Source: Helicoverpa zea
Taxonomy: Eukaryota; Arthropoda; Insecta; Lepidoptera; Noctuidae
Assembly (NCBI RefSeq): GCF_022581195.2
Contig: NC_061470.1
Coordinates: forward strand, 7,254,001-7,318,000
DNA length: 64,000 nucleotides
Direction of reading: 5' to 3'
The notes beneath the pieces were generated by a model that searched no databases, was not told the origin of the DNA, and saw only the letters and a list, made by a program, of their open reading frames with translations. The translations under genes and the position numbers were made by a program. Shown piece after piece: positions 27,801-35,600 of this stretch. The first letter of the stretch is position 1. Each line of letters opens with the position of its first letter.

Positions 27801-30800
27801 ACTATTACAAATGACAACCAAAGATGATAATTGTATAATTGTACCAACTGGTCACCACACAGTGCAACATCAATTAATAATTTGAAGAAATACAACAATT
27901 AACATACATGCACTTCTCCAAAGTGTCCCCGGCCAATAGTTTGAATCATCTCAAAGTCAGAGATGCACACTCTAGTCCTTCGCAGCTCTGCCAATGTGCT
28001 GCGATCTGAAAATACACACAAAACAATGAATAATACTAAAGTAAATATTATGCTTTTGTAATGTTATAATAAAATTAATAAAATCTTCAATTGTTATGAA
28101 TTATTTCTCAATATAAATTCTTATGAACCAGTAGCTACTGATCCATTTAAGTAGGCTCTTAACTGAAGGTTAACAATCTTAGATTTTTTATACAATTTTA
28201 TTACTAACAAACAAATAAACAATAATTGCTGTTATTGCATTTACATTTATTGTAAGCTGTATTTTACTTTGAAGCTCAGTTTTAAGTAAAAGTTATCTAA
28301 GATTGTTTTTTTTTTTTTTTTTTTTTATTAGCCTATGCTGTCCCACTGCTGGGCAAAGGCCTCCCCCATAGCCTTCCATTTTTCTTTGTCCATCGCTGTT
28401 TGTGGCCAGTCCGAGAGGAAGCTGTCCAAGTCTTCTCTCCAGCATTTTCTTGGTCTCCTTCTCGGTCGCCTTCCATCCTCAGGGATCCAGTTTGTGGTGA
28501 TGTTGGCCCACTTGTCCGTGTGTATTCGACAGATGTGACCCGCCCAATCCCACTTCAACTTTGCAGACTTATTGCCCACATCGAGTATGCCCGTCTTGGA
28601 CCGGATAATGGTGTTGCGTATCCGGTCATTAAGCCGTATGTTGAGCAGGCAATGCTCCATGCTCCTTTGGCATACTTTTAGCCTGGACTTTCGAGATTGT
28701 TTATCTTTAGTTAAATGCCTACTGGAATGGAGTTATAATCAGTGGGAACTACATGCCCCTGGATAAAAAGAAGCCTATCTCCATATTCAGGGAACTGTGT
28801 AAATGTCAAATTATATTTTAAGTGGTTCAGCCATTTCTATATTTAAGCATAATAAACAAACAAAATTGCCTTAGCATTTACATTATTAGGTCATTTAGAT
28901 AGAATTGTATGATTACTATTCATGAAATTTAAATATATACTATTAAATTTCTGATATAGAGATAATCTTGTAATTACAATTACCAGATTAGTGCTTTATT
29001 AATTGTAATTACTAGATTATTTAAAATCAGAAGTTTCAAAGTGTTGAGTTTGAATTAAACAATGTTTAAATACATCAACATAATGATAAGCCTTGATTGA
29101 AAAACTTTGAAAAATGTATAAATTGTGTATGCAAGTTAATTCTATTGAAATTCTGAATGAGAACCAGTTTTTTTCTGCCTTTTGTACAAGGGCAGATCCA
29201 CCGTTGTGGGCACGATGGGCATGCCCACAACCTTATTACCTAGACTTGTGACATCACACTTTTACGGTTTTTTTAAATCGATAGGCTGATGATAACACTA
29301 AGGAACAAAATAATACTTTTTTTTTGTTGCATTTAATTTTATGACTGTTGTTTACTAATTCGAGATCACCATATTTTTATTCTTACAGCTTTAGTTTTTG
29401 AGGTACTTTTGTGTCCCAAAATTCAAAAAAATTCGCGCTCGCTACGCTCGCGGCTTTTTCACTTTGCGGTGGTTTAAGTCCAATGTCGAAAACGTTAGAT
29501 TAGTTTAAGTTAAAATTGAAAGTATAAAAGGATAGCACCCCCATAACGCCCTCTTTCAGGACTTTCTGATTAACAAGAAGCGGTGAAGAACAAAACAAAC
29601 TTCCCAGCAACACAACTGTCTATTACAATAAAATTATTATTATTTACAATAGTCACTATTTTAAATTTTTTTGTACAAAACAGTACCAAAACTCAAAAAA
29701 TCTCGCTTTCGCTACGCTCGCGGTTTTTTCACTTAGCAGTGGCTTTTTTTTTACTTGTTTCTGTGATTTCGTGTCCCAAGACCCCAAAATTTTAAAAAAT
29801 TTATACGGTTTTATACCACGTATTCGCTTTTGGTTTTATAACTTGGTAACTACGACGAAATCTAAAAAATGTTCCCGCTTGCTACGCTCGCGCAAAAAAC
29901 AAAACTACTCACAATCTTTCCATACATAGGGGTGTTTTAGTAATGATTGCACCCGGTACATAAGCTAGAGATGGAACTGATAGTGAGCATAATATGAGTT
30001 TAGATATATTAAAAAAAAAAAGTTTTTTTTAGCATTATTAGATTGGTTCGTAATTTTATTTTGTCGTTTTTTTTTTGGGGTGCTCAATAGGTAGCAGCCC
30101 GGGGTGCCACCCGATGCTATGCCGCCACTGGTAGTTGAGAAGTGCACCAAATGCGTCAAACCCTCCCTATATTGGCTTACTGGCTACTAGAAGTTATTAA
30201 TTGAAATAGGTTTGGATCGAAACTATTTTTTTTTATCGGGTCCAACTTCCTCCTAAGTTTATTTTCATTCCTAATGCCAAAGTCCTGATGCTCAGAAAAA
30301 AGGAAATGATTTCATTCAAAAGTTCATAAACGACTTGCATAATTTTTAATGAGCATGTTCATGCTCCGACTTTTACTTTTCTAGTAGCCGCTTCTAGTTC
30401 CGATTTTCTAGTAGCTGTGACCACAACCTTTTTTGAGGGCTGGATCCGCGCTTGCTTTTGTATCTCTAGAATATCCTTGGTGAGCATATACACAAAAAGT
30501 ACACCTAAAAACCAGCTGCATGCAATGAGTGCAGCTGTTAATACTTAGAGACGATAGCTAAGTTCGGAATGAGTTTAAAATGTACACTATCAACTGTGAT
30601 GAACTTTTACTCACTATGTGGGGGATAAAACAAAGACCAACTTACACTTATCCAAAAAAGCTTTAACCAAGTCATCGCTCTTCTTGACGGGGTCATCATT
30701 ACACTCATCATACAGAACAGTTAGAGCATCCAGTAGGGCTTCGCGATCTATTGTCTTTCTGCTGAACCTGGTAGTTCCACCTGTCACTTTACCCAAAATT

Positions 30801-30853
30801 AGGCGATTCAACCGCGTGATACGCACAGCGATTGCCTCCTTCGATGGCTCCAT
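889..30853 (-). CDS. sti: Citron Rho-interacting kinase (sticky orthologue), 30 coding exons
   Basis: Serine/threonine kinase and scaffold of the AGC family, expected at the cleavage furrow and midbody where it works with Rho in cytokinesis. Exons in transcript order: 30853-30646, 28005-27908, 27679-27536, 27050-26854, 26323-26188, 25497-25382, 24926-24746, 22601-22466, 22045-21952, 21717-21535, 21192-20928, 20597-20532, 19238-19023, 18672-18556, 18040-17888, 17579-17337, 16876-16808, 16679-16432, 14958-14802, 12810-12709, 12211-12044, 7633-7424, 6883-6767, 5870-5764, 5464-5396, 3471-3412, 3141-2997, 2845-2653, 2321-2062, 1953-889. Every junction is GT/AG and phases match. The sum is 5523 nt (1840 aa plus stop), close to the family length as I remember it. 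Order: N-terminal helix, kinase, long coiled coil, degenerate PH, CNH. The start is the ATG before EPSKEAIAVRI; the upstream in-frame codon is GTG, not ATG. The link DKYRSTLAELRRTRVCISDF and the later motif KLIDFLQ followed by KKCSLSNKLFGR are citron-like. The identity is family recognition by eye, not a search. Confidence 0.93.
2409..2622 (+). repeat. SINE body copy 1 (headless)
   Basis: Shares the body of the tRNA-derived SINE at 14377-14735: matching blocks are GGATTGCCGTCCCATCGGG, GTGTCTGCG, TTGTGCACTATA and GAGAACAGCCGCCGTGGCCG. The tRNA-like head is missing. Lies in the intron between citron exons 2062-2321 and 2653-2845. Confidence 0.75.
3160..3345 (+). repeat. Lepidopteran dispersed repeat (GGCTTCCAGTCTAACCGG type), copy 1
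   Basis: Contains TCGGCTTCCAGTCTAACCGG followed by GCTGAGTACCAGTG and a longer body with CTGACCTCCTCAACCCAG and GATACCCCTTGGTTAGACTG. Shorter copies are at 4511-4568 and 43680-43745, and a diverged one at 22640-22800. I recall this as a very common repeat in moth genomes; its class is uncertain. Confidence 0.75.
3480..4240. other. Citron intron, AT-rich, no gene seen
   Basis: This stretch of the 1.9-kb intron between 3471 and 5396 is AT-rich. The open frames on both strands at 4040-4248 are short, mutually overlapping and match no family I know. I looked here for a C1 zinc finger exon and found none. Confidence 0.5.
4260..4665. repeat. Degenerate minisatellite (TATCCCTGAGTACACAC-like unit)
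   Basis: About 20 imperfect copies of a 17-20 base unit of the form TATCCCTGAGTACACAT, interrupted at 4511-4568 by the GGCTTCCAG repeat. Copies vary by substitution and small indels, so the array is old. Lies in a citron intron. Confidence 0.8.
4511..4568 (+). repeat. GGCTTCCAGTCTAACCGG repeat, short copy 2
   Basis: Nearly identical to 43680-43745: CCTCCGAGCC, TTTTTCCCAACTATGTTGGGG and CCAGTCTAACCGGATG in the same order. It is inserted inside the minisatellite. Confidence 0.75.
5898..6037. mobile_element. MITE family 1, copy 1 (TIR with ACACTTGTCTAAAAAA)
   Basis: A hairpin-like element of about 140 bp: left arm ...CAAAACTTTTAAACGTCTG..ACACTTGTCTAAAAAA, right arm the near reverse complement ending TTTGTAGTAAGGCTG. 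Related copies are at 19362-19532 and 49302-49452. Arms are about 50-55 bp. Confidence 0.7.
6308..6510. repeat. LINE-tail/SINE-like repeat (ACTAGCGACCCGCTCCGG type)
   Basis: Begins ACTAGCGACCCGCTCCGG, then ATTCGCACGGGATAACAG and a body ending ..GGGACAGACAAGCGACTTTG. This matches a common lepidopteran RTE-derived tail as I know it. Relatives in this window: 24965-25110, 26683-26745, 49672-49750. Confidence 0.6.
6513..6735. repeat. Dispersed repeat with AAGCGTGTTTTTTAGTTTTTT
   Basis: Blocks TTAGCTTCACTTGTAA, GTAAGAAAATCTT and GATGACAATACATGA recur at 5577-5710, 6513-6735 and 18083-18215 (partial). All lie in citron introns, so local duplication or repeated insertion of one element is likely. 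Confidence 0.55.
7708..8665. mobile_element. DNA transposon, non-autonomous, 958 bp, 6-bp target duplication
   Basis: Termini are inverted repeats: left TTCGGCCATTCAGAGAATGC, right the reverse complement with one mismatch (TTCGGCCGTTCAGAGAATGC read on the minus strand), continuing GTTCCTGACAC in both. GTATAG flanks both sides (7702-7707 and 8666-8671). No transposase frame is visible inside. The superfamily is not assigned; six-base duplications occur in IS3EU and a few other groups. Confidence 0.7.
8721..8792. repeat. Perfect 31-bp inverted repeat with 10-base loop
   Basis: Arm 8721-8751 (GAACGGATTTGTGAAACG...) is an exact reverse complement of 8762-8792. A diverged third copy of the motif (GTTACATTGCATGATACG) lies at about 9029-9046. 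It lies in the long citron intron 7634-12043. Confidence 0.85.
9434..9690 (+). mobile_element. RTE-like LINE 3' fragment, broken
   Basis: Remnant of the C-terminal part of a non-LTR reverse-transcriptase protein: translated pieces include SWYGHVMRRDD, RKDGWIA/KRWMDCLKDDMNRKGVS and YADPK, followed by a 3' tail AAAATTGGGAACAGG. Frameshifts and stops break it. The same 3' end is on the minus strand at 17640-17850, and a weak relic is at 38185-38275. Confidence 0.7.
9986..10130. mobile_element. MITE family 2, hairpin, about 145 bp
   Basis: Left arm ACCGTCACTTGCACAAAGCT..TTAAAGCTTCATTAAATC pairs with right arm GATTTAAAGAAGCTTTAA..GTGTAACTGACGGT. Imperfect arms of about 60 bp with a short central loop. 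Single copy seen here. Confidence 0.6.
11911..12012. mobile_element. Short palindromic MITE (GGCTCCACA..GTTGGCCCCAACG)
   Basis: Termini GCCGGCTCCACACGTTGGCC and the reverse complement GCGGGCTCCACATGTTGGCC about 100 bp apart, with an internal palindrome CCAACGTTGGGGCC. It ends about 30 bases before exon 12044-12211 on the intron side. Confidence 0.65.
12250..12639. mobile_element. MITE, about 390 bp, long imperfect inverted termini
   Basis: Left end AAGATCCCAGGGCCC..CTTACTTATTTT.TGATGGAC matches the reverse complement of the right end (GTCCGTCAGAAAATAAGTAAG..GGGGGACCTGGGATCTT). It fills most of the intron between exons 12044-12211 and 12709-12810. Confidence 0.65.
13045..13260 (-). CDS. sti: Alternative first exon of citron (kinase-less short isoform), candidate
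   Basis: An open frame of 72 codons starts with ATG at 13260 (MEARGRKGEKPAV...) and ends ...TAINKHFVT at a donor (ACG then GTACTCC) at 13044. Nearly every codon ends in G or C, as in confirmed exons nearby, so I take it as coding. It cannot be an ordinary internal exon. The upstream coiled-coil exon (14802-14958) ends in phase 0, the frame has a TGA at 13285-13287, and the only AG before the ATG would need phase 2. As a first exon it joins 12709-12810 in frame and gives a 903-aa protein (half the coiled coil plus PH-CNH). A kinase-less citron-N form is known in mammals. An internal acceptor at CTGCAG near 13102 would instead give a 19-codon cassette exon. Confidence 0.55.
13300..13620 (-). 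promoter_or_regulatory. Candidate internal promoter for the short citron isoform
   Basis: Directly upstream (minus strand) of the candidate first exon is a CpG-containing stretch at about 13450-13620, unlike the AT-rich introns around it, and a TATA-like TATATATT on the minus strand near 13450-13460. The position, roughly 190 bases before the ATG, suits a core promoter. This is inference from position and composition only. Confidence 0.3.
14160..14376 (+). repeat. tRNA-derived SINE fragment, type 2
   Basis: A B-box-like GGGTTCGATCCCAGGTC at about 14168, followed by GGCAAGTACCAATGCACTTTT and a body with AGGTGAAGGAAAATATC and AAACCTGGATTATACGGTC. This fits a known kind of lepidopteran SINE. 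The A-box end is not clear. It abuts the next SINE. Confidence 0.6.
14377..14760 (+). repeat. tRNA-derived SINE, type 1, near full length
   Basis: tRNA-like head with A-box-like TGGTCTAGTTGTCGCAAG and B-box-like GGTTTAATTCCCGGGT, then a body GGGCCGAAATCG..CACAAAGCAGCCCGGAGC..GAGAGCACGTAAATGTCGG..GTGTCTGCACAAGTGC..GAGAACAGCC. The same element is on the minus strand at 59416-59755 (full) and partly at 2409-2622, 56388-56575, 56785-56850 and 59052-59135. It lies in the intron upstream of exon 14802-14958 on the plus map. Confidence 0.85.
15069..16430. other. Citron intron, no feature recognised
   Basis: AT-rich intron DNA between exons 14802-14958 and 16432-16679. An 85-codon open frame at 15731-15988 on the plus strand has no family signature and AT-rich codons; I treat it as chance. 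Confidence 0.5.
17640..17850 (-). mobile_element. RTE-like LINE 3' fragment, minus strand
   Basis: Minus-strand translation gives GRGRPKKRWMDCLKDDMNRK, then GVSVSMTSDR and KTYCADPK, the C-terminal end of a non-LTR retrotransposon protein, followed by AAAATTGGGAACAGG. 5' truncated. Lies between citron exons 17337-17579 and 17888-18040. Confidence 0.75.
19362..19532. mobile_element. MITE family 1, copy 2
   Basis: Left arm GCCTTACTACAAAAACTTGA..GCACTTGTCTAAAAAAAG, right arm TTTTTTTAGACAAGTGTTCA..TTGTTGTGGTAAGACGG. About 170 bp. Same family as 5898-6037 and 49302-49452. Confidence 0.75.
19570..20180. other. Citron intron, no feature recognised
   Basis: Mixed-composition intron DNA between exons 19023-19238 and 20532-20597, after the MITE. 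No gene-like codon pattern or repeat was recognised. Confidence 0.4.
20188..20472. mobile_element. MITE, about 285 bp (ACCGGCTCGGAGAG termini)
   Basis: Left GGGTCCGTTCAGACAGACCG then GCTCGGAGAG; right end is the reverse complement of GGGGTTTGTTCACATACACC then GGCTCGGAGAGCATCGG. Internal GC-rich palindromic pieces (GCCGATCGGAGCCGATTCCGG). Open frames here are by-products. Confidence 0.65.
22640..22800 (+). repeat. GGCTTCCAG-type dispersed repeat, diverged copy
   Basis: Contains AACTCAGCTTCCAGTCTCACC, CAATACCCCTTGCTAGTG and ACTTACTGACTTCTGATTACC, matching the longer body of the copy at 3160-3345 with many substitutions. Confidence 0.5.
23346..24320. mobile_element. Candidate non-autonomous element bounded by long inverted repeats
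   Basis: The left segment AAAGGAGATGGCCAAAAAAA..CAGAGTCGACAG (about 23376-23412) recurs inverted at about 24256-24303 (CTGTCGATTCTGG..TTTGGCCATCTCCTTT). ATAAGTAC just outside and CCATGGGGT further inside are also shared in inverted order, so the arms are over 100 bp though gapped. No coding content or clear target duplication seen. Confidence 0.45.
24330..24520. repeat. Degenerate tandem repeat (CTTATGTACTCC-like)
   Basis: Irregular repeats of a 12-18 base motif such as CCCTTATGTATCTAC and CCTTTATGTACTTTC. Lies in the intron between citron exons 22466-22601 and 24746-24926. Confidence 0.5.
24582..24716. mobile_element. Short MITE, hairpin
   Basis: GATGGAACCAGCCTTCAA at the left and TTGAAGGCTGATTCCATC at the right are near-perfect inverted repeats; an inner pair GCCCATAACAAA / TTTGTTATGGGC extends the hairpin. 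Confidence 0.65.
24965..25110. repeat. LINE-tail repeat, copy
   Basis: GTGGTTTCACCCGCGTCCCG then AAATATAGCCTATGTGACCCG and AAAATCGGTC..CCATTACAAACAAAC, a common lepidopteran RTE-like 3' tail. Confidence 0.6.
26683..26745. repeat. Short fragment of the LINE-tail repeat
   Basis: ACTAGCTTCCACCTGCGGCT and CATCCGTGTGG match the start of the tail repeat; the rest is lost. Confidence 0.5.
28306..28690 (-). mobile_element. 5'-truncated non-LTR retrotransposon with poly(A)
   Basis: Minus-strand frame encodes the end of a reverse-transcriptase protein: WDWAGHICRIHTDKWANITT, WIPEDGRRPRRRPRKCWRED, DLDSFLSDWPQTAMDKEKWK, ending AQQWDSIG and stop. It is followed by a poly(A) run, seen as T at 28306-28327 on the plus strand. 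AGATTGTTT occurs on both sides (left of the T run and at about 28693), fitting a target duplication. The frame is intact over about 110 codons, so the insertion is fairly young. Lies in citron intron 1. A related relic is at 55190-55335. Confidence 0.8.
29187..30454. mobile_element. hAT-like non-autonomous element A, 1268 bp
   Basis: CTTTTGTA flanks both ends (29179-29186 and 30455-30462). Termini: left CAAGGGCAGATCCACCGTTG, right (minus strand) CAAGCGCGGATCCAGCCCTC. The eight-base duplication points to hAT. It carries three GC boxes of the CGCTCGCTACGCTCGCG type at 29434-29452, 29702-29722 and 29875-29893, all in plus orientation. A fragment resembling another hAT end (GCCGCCACTG) lies inside at about 30120. 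No intact transposase. Inserted in citron intron 1. Confidence 0.75.
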
Positions 30854-32530
30854 TTTAAATTGGTGTAACACAAACCAGGTTTCACTTATTAATACGCATA
30901 TTTCGTTTATTTATTTACTTTTCAATGAATCAAAATCAGCAATGCATCGAGCCCGGTATTTCCGTCGTTATATTTGAAAATTGAATTTGCCGACCTTCAT
31001 TCAACAGAAATGACAGAACTGTTTAGTGTTGCCATTTTAGGAATGATTTCATTTATTTAAAAAAGCGCCATCTCTTGTGGAGTAGAATCACTACATACAA
31101 TTTAAACTGTCTGTTATTCTCGATAGTTCTACTCACCACCATAGACAATAAAAAAAAATATTGCTATTCGTCAATAGATGGCGCCTCTCAGATTCAATTG
31201 AAAAAACTATATAATGATCATTAAATTATTGTTGTTAAAAAATCTAAGTTCTCATTCAAACGAACGATACGTTTACTACGCGATTGATCGAAAATGACGT
31301 TACAGGACAGATTTGGAAAAAAATGTTTTTCTTTTAATCTAATAAAAAAAATGTGTGGAGATATCTGTGAGGTAATTATGCCATGTGTAACACACTAAAA
31401 AGCGAAGAAAACACCACGTCCTTTGCAATCCGGTTGCAAATTAAGGTAACTTTGAGTCACCGAACTCTAGCCACCTTTACCTAGTATACCTACGACGTGG
31501 TCTAAGAACTGTACAACCAAGTTTATACCTACCATCTCGCCTACCATTATGTTTATTCAAAAAGTTCATGGCTTATATTTATAGCACCAAAGCAGGTAAT
31601 ATTTAAAACTAAGTTTAAAAATAAGGATATTAGAGTTGGAATTTTATAGTGTATTTACCCAATAGGTTTTCTTTTTAACCGTATTTAAAGACGTTTGTAG
31701 GTAAAATTGCGGTCAGTGGTTCCAGTCCAATCTAGTGCAGGAAAAATTTATAAAGTTAACTAGGTATCGTAGTTGCCCGACTGGCCAATCAACCCTTTTC
31801 AATTAGGTAAGAAGGTAATCTGTATAATAGTTACCTACTTATTCAAAATTTGTGCCAAAATATTTTGCTGGTTTAGTGTCTAGTTTTGAGACACTGAGAT
31901 GTTCTCGAGAATATATTTTATCTGTAAACTAAAATTAAACATTCCTAAGAATAACCCGTATTATTTCATTAAATGACTTATGAGTTTGGTTCATGCTATT
32001 TACAGATCTTACATGATATATTGAAGATATTCGGCTTATCAGGATTTGAATGGTATCCCATTTTGAATTTAAATGGCTTCACAGTCGGAAAAAAAGATGA
32101 GAGATTTAATTTGGAGTTTATTGGGGGGTCAGTACTTAATAAGATTACATTTCTCAAAAAGTACTTATATTTACTCAATTTTATTGTAATTGCGCGCGTC
32201 ACGTGCGTTTATTGCTATTTACCCACTCATCACATTTCGATACTCTTGACTTTTACATTGACACACATTTAAGTTAACATAAACAAATACTGCATAAAAT
32301 CTCACGTATTGAGCGTACGGAACAAAAGAATTAATCATACCTATAATAATTCATGTTTAATTACCTCTTATTTAATTGGAAAAGGCATGAAAACTTTTTT
32401 GTAATTTTTAAAATATCATAGTATGTGACACGGTGTACGGCGCAGTAGCCGGTCTCTGTTGCCTGCGCGTCTGCGGCGAGCAAGCCTATCGCCTCTTATC
32501 GTCCTTTACGTAATCTAAACATCGTCGCGT
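30854..32530. other. Divergent intergenic region, citron / CRAL-TRIO
   Basis: About 1.8 kb separate the citron ATG (30853, minus) from the CRAL-TRIO ATG (32666, plus). The DNA is AT-rich. GCGCCATCT at about 31066 and its reverse complement AGATGGCGC at about 31176 form a loose inverted pair. Overlapping frames at 31973-32272 on both strands have no family signature. Both promoters should lie here. Confidence 0.55.
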
Positions 32531-32534
32531 AGAT

Positions 32535-32570
32535 TATAAAAGGTGGTTCGCGCTATGCGGTCGCAGTTTT
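32535..32570 (+). promoter_or_regulatory. Core promoter of the CRAL-TRIO gene
   Basis: TATAAAAGG at 32535-32543, followed about 28 bases later by TCGCAGTTTT, close to the arthropod initiator pattern. Spacing and location 100 bases before the ATG fit a TATA promoter. Confidence 0.6.
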
Positions 32571-32665
32571 GTCCTTACTCAGCTGGAGTACGCAATCTTA
32601 GCGGTCGGAATTAGAGCAGCGAGTCGGAGCTTGTACAGTCGTGTACCCGTGCGTAGTGTAGTGCG

Positions 32666-35600
32666 ATGGCGTTACTGCAGGGCCCGTCGCGCAAGCAGGC
32701 CGAGCTGATCGCGCAGGAGCTGGGCGAGGCCCCCGGGGACATCGAGCGCGGCGTGCGCGACCTGCGGAGCATGCTGGCCGCCTCGCCCTACCTGCCAGAC
32801 CCTGAAAATGTTGGTAAGTTGATACAACGGCTACCAAAAATGTTCCTTAGGTATTAAAAAAAATGGGGCAGTGGAAACATTTTCTTCGTTATCACGTGAA
32901 GCAAAACCTGTAAAATAATTCATACTGAGGAGTTTGATTATCACTTAATACTAGCATTACTAGCGATTGCAGCCTTGAGGCAACTTTCATGATAAGTTAC
33001 TAACGTCTGAGTCGCTTTAAACAAAAGAGAACTCCAGGAAATCAGCCTTTAACTCTAAAAAACCGCAGCTGAACCGGATCATCCGTTTAAAAGGGCCACT
33101 GTGCCACTGACTGACAGCCAGACAGGCACGCAAAACACATAACGGTCAAACATATAAAACCCCTTTTTTTACTTCGGGAGTTTTCCCACGAATTGTACCT
33201 ACTGGTACGAAACTGCGAATCAAACTTTTTACAATATATTTTTTCTGAACTTCGAATGTCGTTTAGTCTTGGTGGTCCAAATTGCTAAATTAATGCTAGA
33301 GACACTAACCCATAATTACGCATCCTGCATATTATAATTTAATGGCTAAGTAATAATTTATGACTTGCGTGTAATAATTTTATTATCAGATTAATATCTG
33401 CACGGCCACAAACGGACTTGACAGGTATTATTAATATCGAGTTATTAGTCTGGTGATGTGAATAACTTATAATACAAATATATGGCTTTAGGAATCTGGA
33501 TAGACTTGATTAGATCGAGTCATTTATACAAAAGATGGTCTTTGACCTTACCCAGGTGGCACGGCAACATCACTCATCATACAGGTCGGACATCATATAG
33601 GTACCTACACTATAGTTAATTAAAACTTTAAAACCGCAGAAGTAAAAAAAATAATTATAAAATATAGGTAGGTATACCTAATGTAGGTACCTATAATTTG
33701 ATTAGAGCTATTATTGAAAACAAAACCTGTTTAGCTAGAGATGTAACTAAGTATTTGAAATTACCCTTGGCTTACCTAATAAACAAACTATAACTCAAAA
33801 TAAGTTCATCATGATACAGATAACCGTGGTTAAATGGGAATTAAATTCTAATTAAAGTAGACGAAAACAAATATTACTTTAATGGTTTTAATGATAGTGT
33901 TTTTTTACATATCGTAATGTTGCAAGTTTGCTCCTATAGTCCCATAGATTGTTTCTAGATAGGTAGACTAATTTGCATGCATAGAACTCTTAAATTGCCT
34001 GCATGTCGCCCCTTACTGTTAGGTTATATATTATATTACGTGTTTAGATATTAAGTAAAGTACTTACACATCCGAGCTAAGAATTTCTGTTCCTAATGTA
34101 ATTGAAACAGTCCAACAAGGGCATTAACCATTCGCGAGACTGGACCGACCGGCCGCGACCGGACAAAACCTAGATTAGGTAGATATACCTAGTTATTCTA
34201 TGTACTTATCTTCGATCTAATTAAGTATCTTCCAATGAGCAAAATAATTAAAACCGTATTTTTTAAACCATAACAGATTATTTTTGCACATACACAAACA
34301 CACATTTTTGGTACATATTTTTTTTGTATACGAGACGAGCGCGGTACGGTCAGCAACAAAAGTAACAAAATCAAAATGTAACAAACTTTTGTTGCTCACT
34401 GTACTAAGTATATAGATAGGTGTTTATAGGTATACCTATTGTTATAAAGTAGATATTTATTCATGGATACATAATACAAATTTGCAAAGCCCTCTGTGCG
34501 ATAGAGAGGCGGAACGGAGGCACTAACTTATACAGTGCACTCAGCTAATGCATAGTAGAAGTAGGTATTAGCTCTTAATGCGTTAGCCATAAAATATAAT
34601 GTATCGCTTAGCATTTGTAATATACTGTTCAAAACGACCACTAGAATCACTACGAAAATAAAATACTCGATATAAATGATCCTACACGATGAAATACAGG
34701 TCCTCTTCTAGTGTTTACGTACGTGATGGCAAATGTCATAACAGGAAATTGTGTCAAAATGATGCAGGAGATTAAATACATATCTATCAATAAGTGCAGG
34801 CCCGCCGCTAGCTGTTTGTTCGCCCGCGTGCAAAACTGATTGTGCCGCCCTACGACTACATACGTTTTGACAAAAAATATATAAGGGGGGGGGGGGAGCG
34901 GATCCAGGGGGTCCGGACCCCCCCCCCCCCGCCAATTCATATCCATCTTACTTGTCCAACAGAAAAAAATATGTACATGCACCGCTCTGATTGCAGAAAA
35001 CCCACCTACTTTTGGATAAATAACTATTGCAATACATAACATACATTACACATAACTTTTTATTTACTTGAAATGTTCAGAGTAACCTAAGCAGTCCTGG
35101 GTTAGCCCATAAGCAAACTAAGCAATTGCTTATGGCAGCGGTTCCCAAATGGGGTTCCGCGGAACCCTGAGGTTCCGTGACAGGCCCTCAGGGGTTCCGT
35201 GGAAAATTCAAGATTTCCATATGGTAAATCGTTTCACTTTTAACAATATTAAATTATTATTTATTTTCAATTAAATTGTTTAAATATTGGATTCCAAAAT
35301 TCCATTTAGGCACCATGTAGGTGGCCACGGCAGCAGATAATTTAATTCAGTTTTTTACAAATTGTAGATTAACTTAATACCTCCCGGTCTTTGGAAATCG
35401 GCAAAGTAGGTCAAAAATCACCACATTTTTTGGGCTTATTTCATCGCCAGGATTATACGTTTTCATACATTTGTTAGGACGTGAAATGACACGGCATACG
35501 AGTATTTTCAGTGTCTATTTTTACCATGAATCAAAGGTTAAAAATTATTTCCTATTTTTGCACCTCCATGAATCCGAAAATTTCGCGCTCGCTTCGCGCT

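Larger units (their letters stand above)
24746..28005 (-). other. sti: Protein kinase domain exons of citron kinase
   Basis: Six exons encode a complete AGC-type kinase domain. Visible motifs: glycine loop GRGHFGEVH (exon 27908-28005), ATP-binding lysine in VYAMKTL (about residue 116), catalytic loop HRDVKPHN (Asp about 206, exon 26854-27050), DFG in KLGDFGSAA (Asp about 224) and YMAPE (exon 26188-26323), and subdomain IX SSCDYWSLGVIAFEL (exon 25382-25497). The last exon, 24746-24926, ends HNIRDQ, and the next one (22466-22601) continues APPWVPL, as in the kinase tail of citron and ROCK relatives. All catalytic residues are present, so the domain is predicted active. One oddity is ATADYMAPE where relatives usually have GTPDYMAPE. 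The donor after ...CATHT (intron starts GTGTGTCAG) was chosen because it alone keeps phase. Confidence 0.9.

Noticed and set aside
28328..28681. A host gene on the minus strand at 28328-28660
   Set aside because: The protein is the C-terminal part of a LINE reverse-transcriptase protein followed by poly(A); it is a truncated retrotransposon.
31973..32272. 99-codon frame between citron and the CRAL-TRIO gene
   Set aside because: An equally open frame lies on the opposite strand; the DNA is AT-rich and shows no coding signature.
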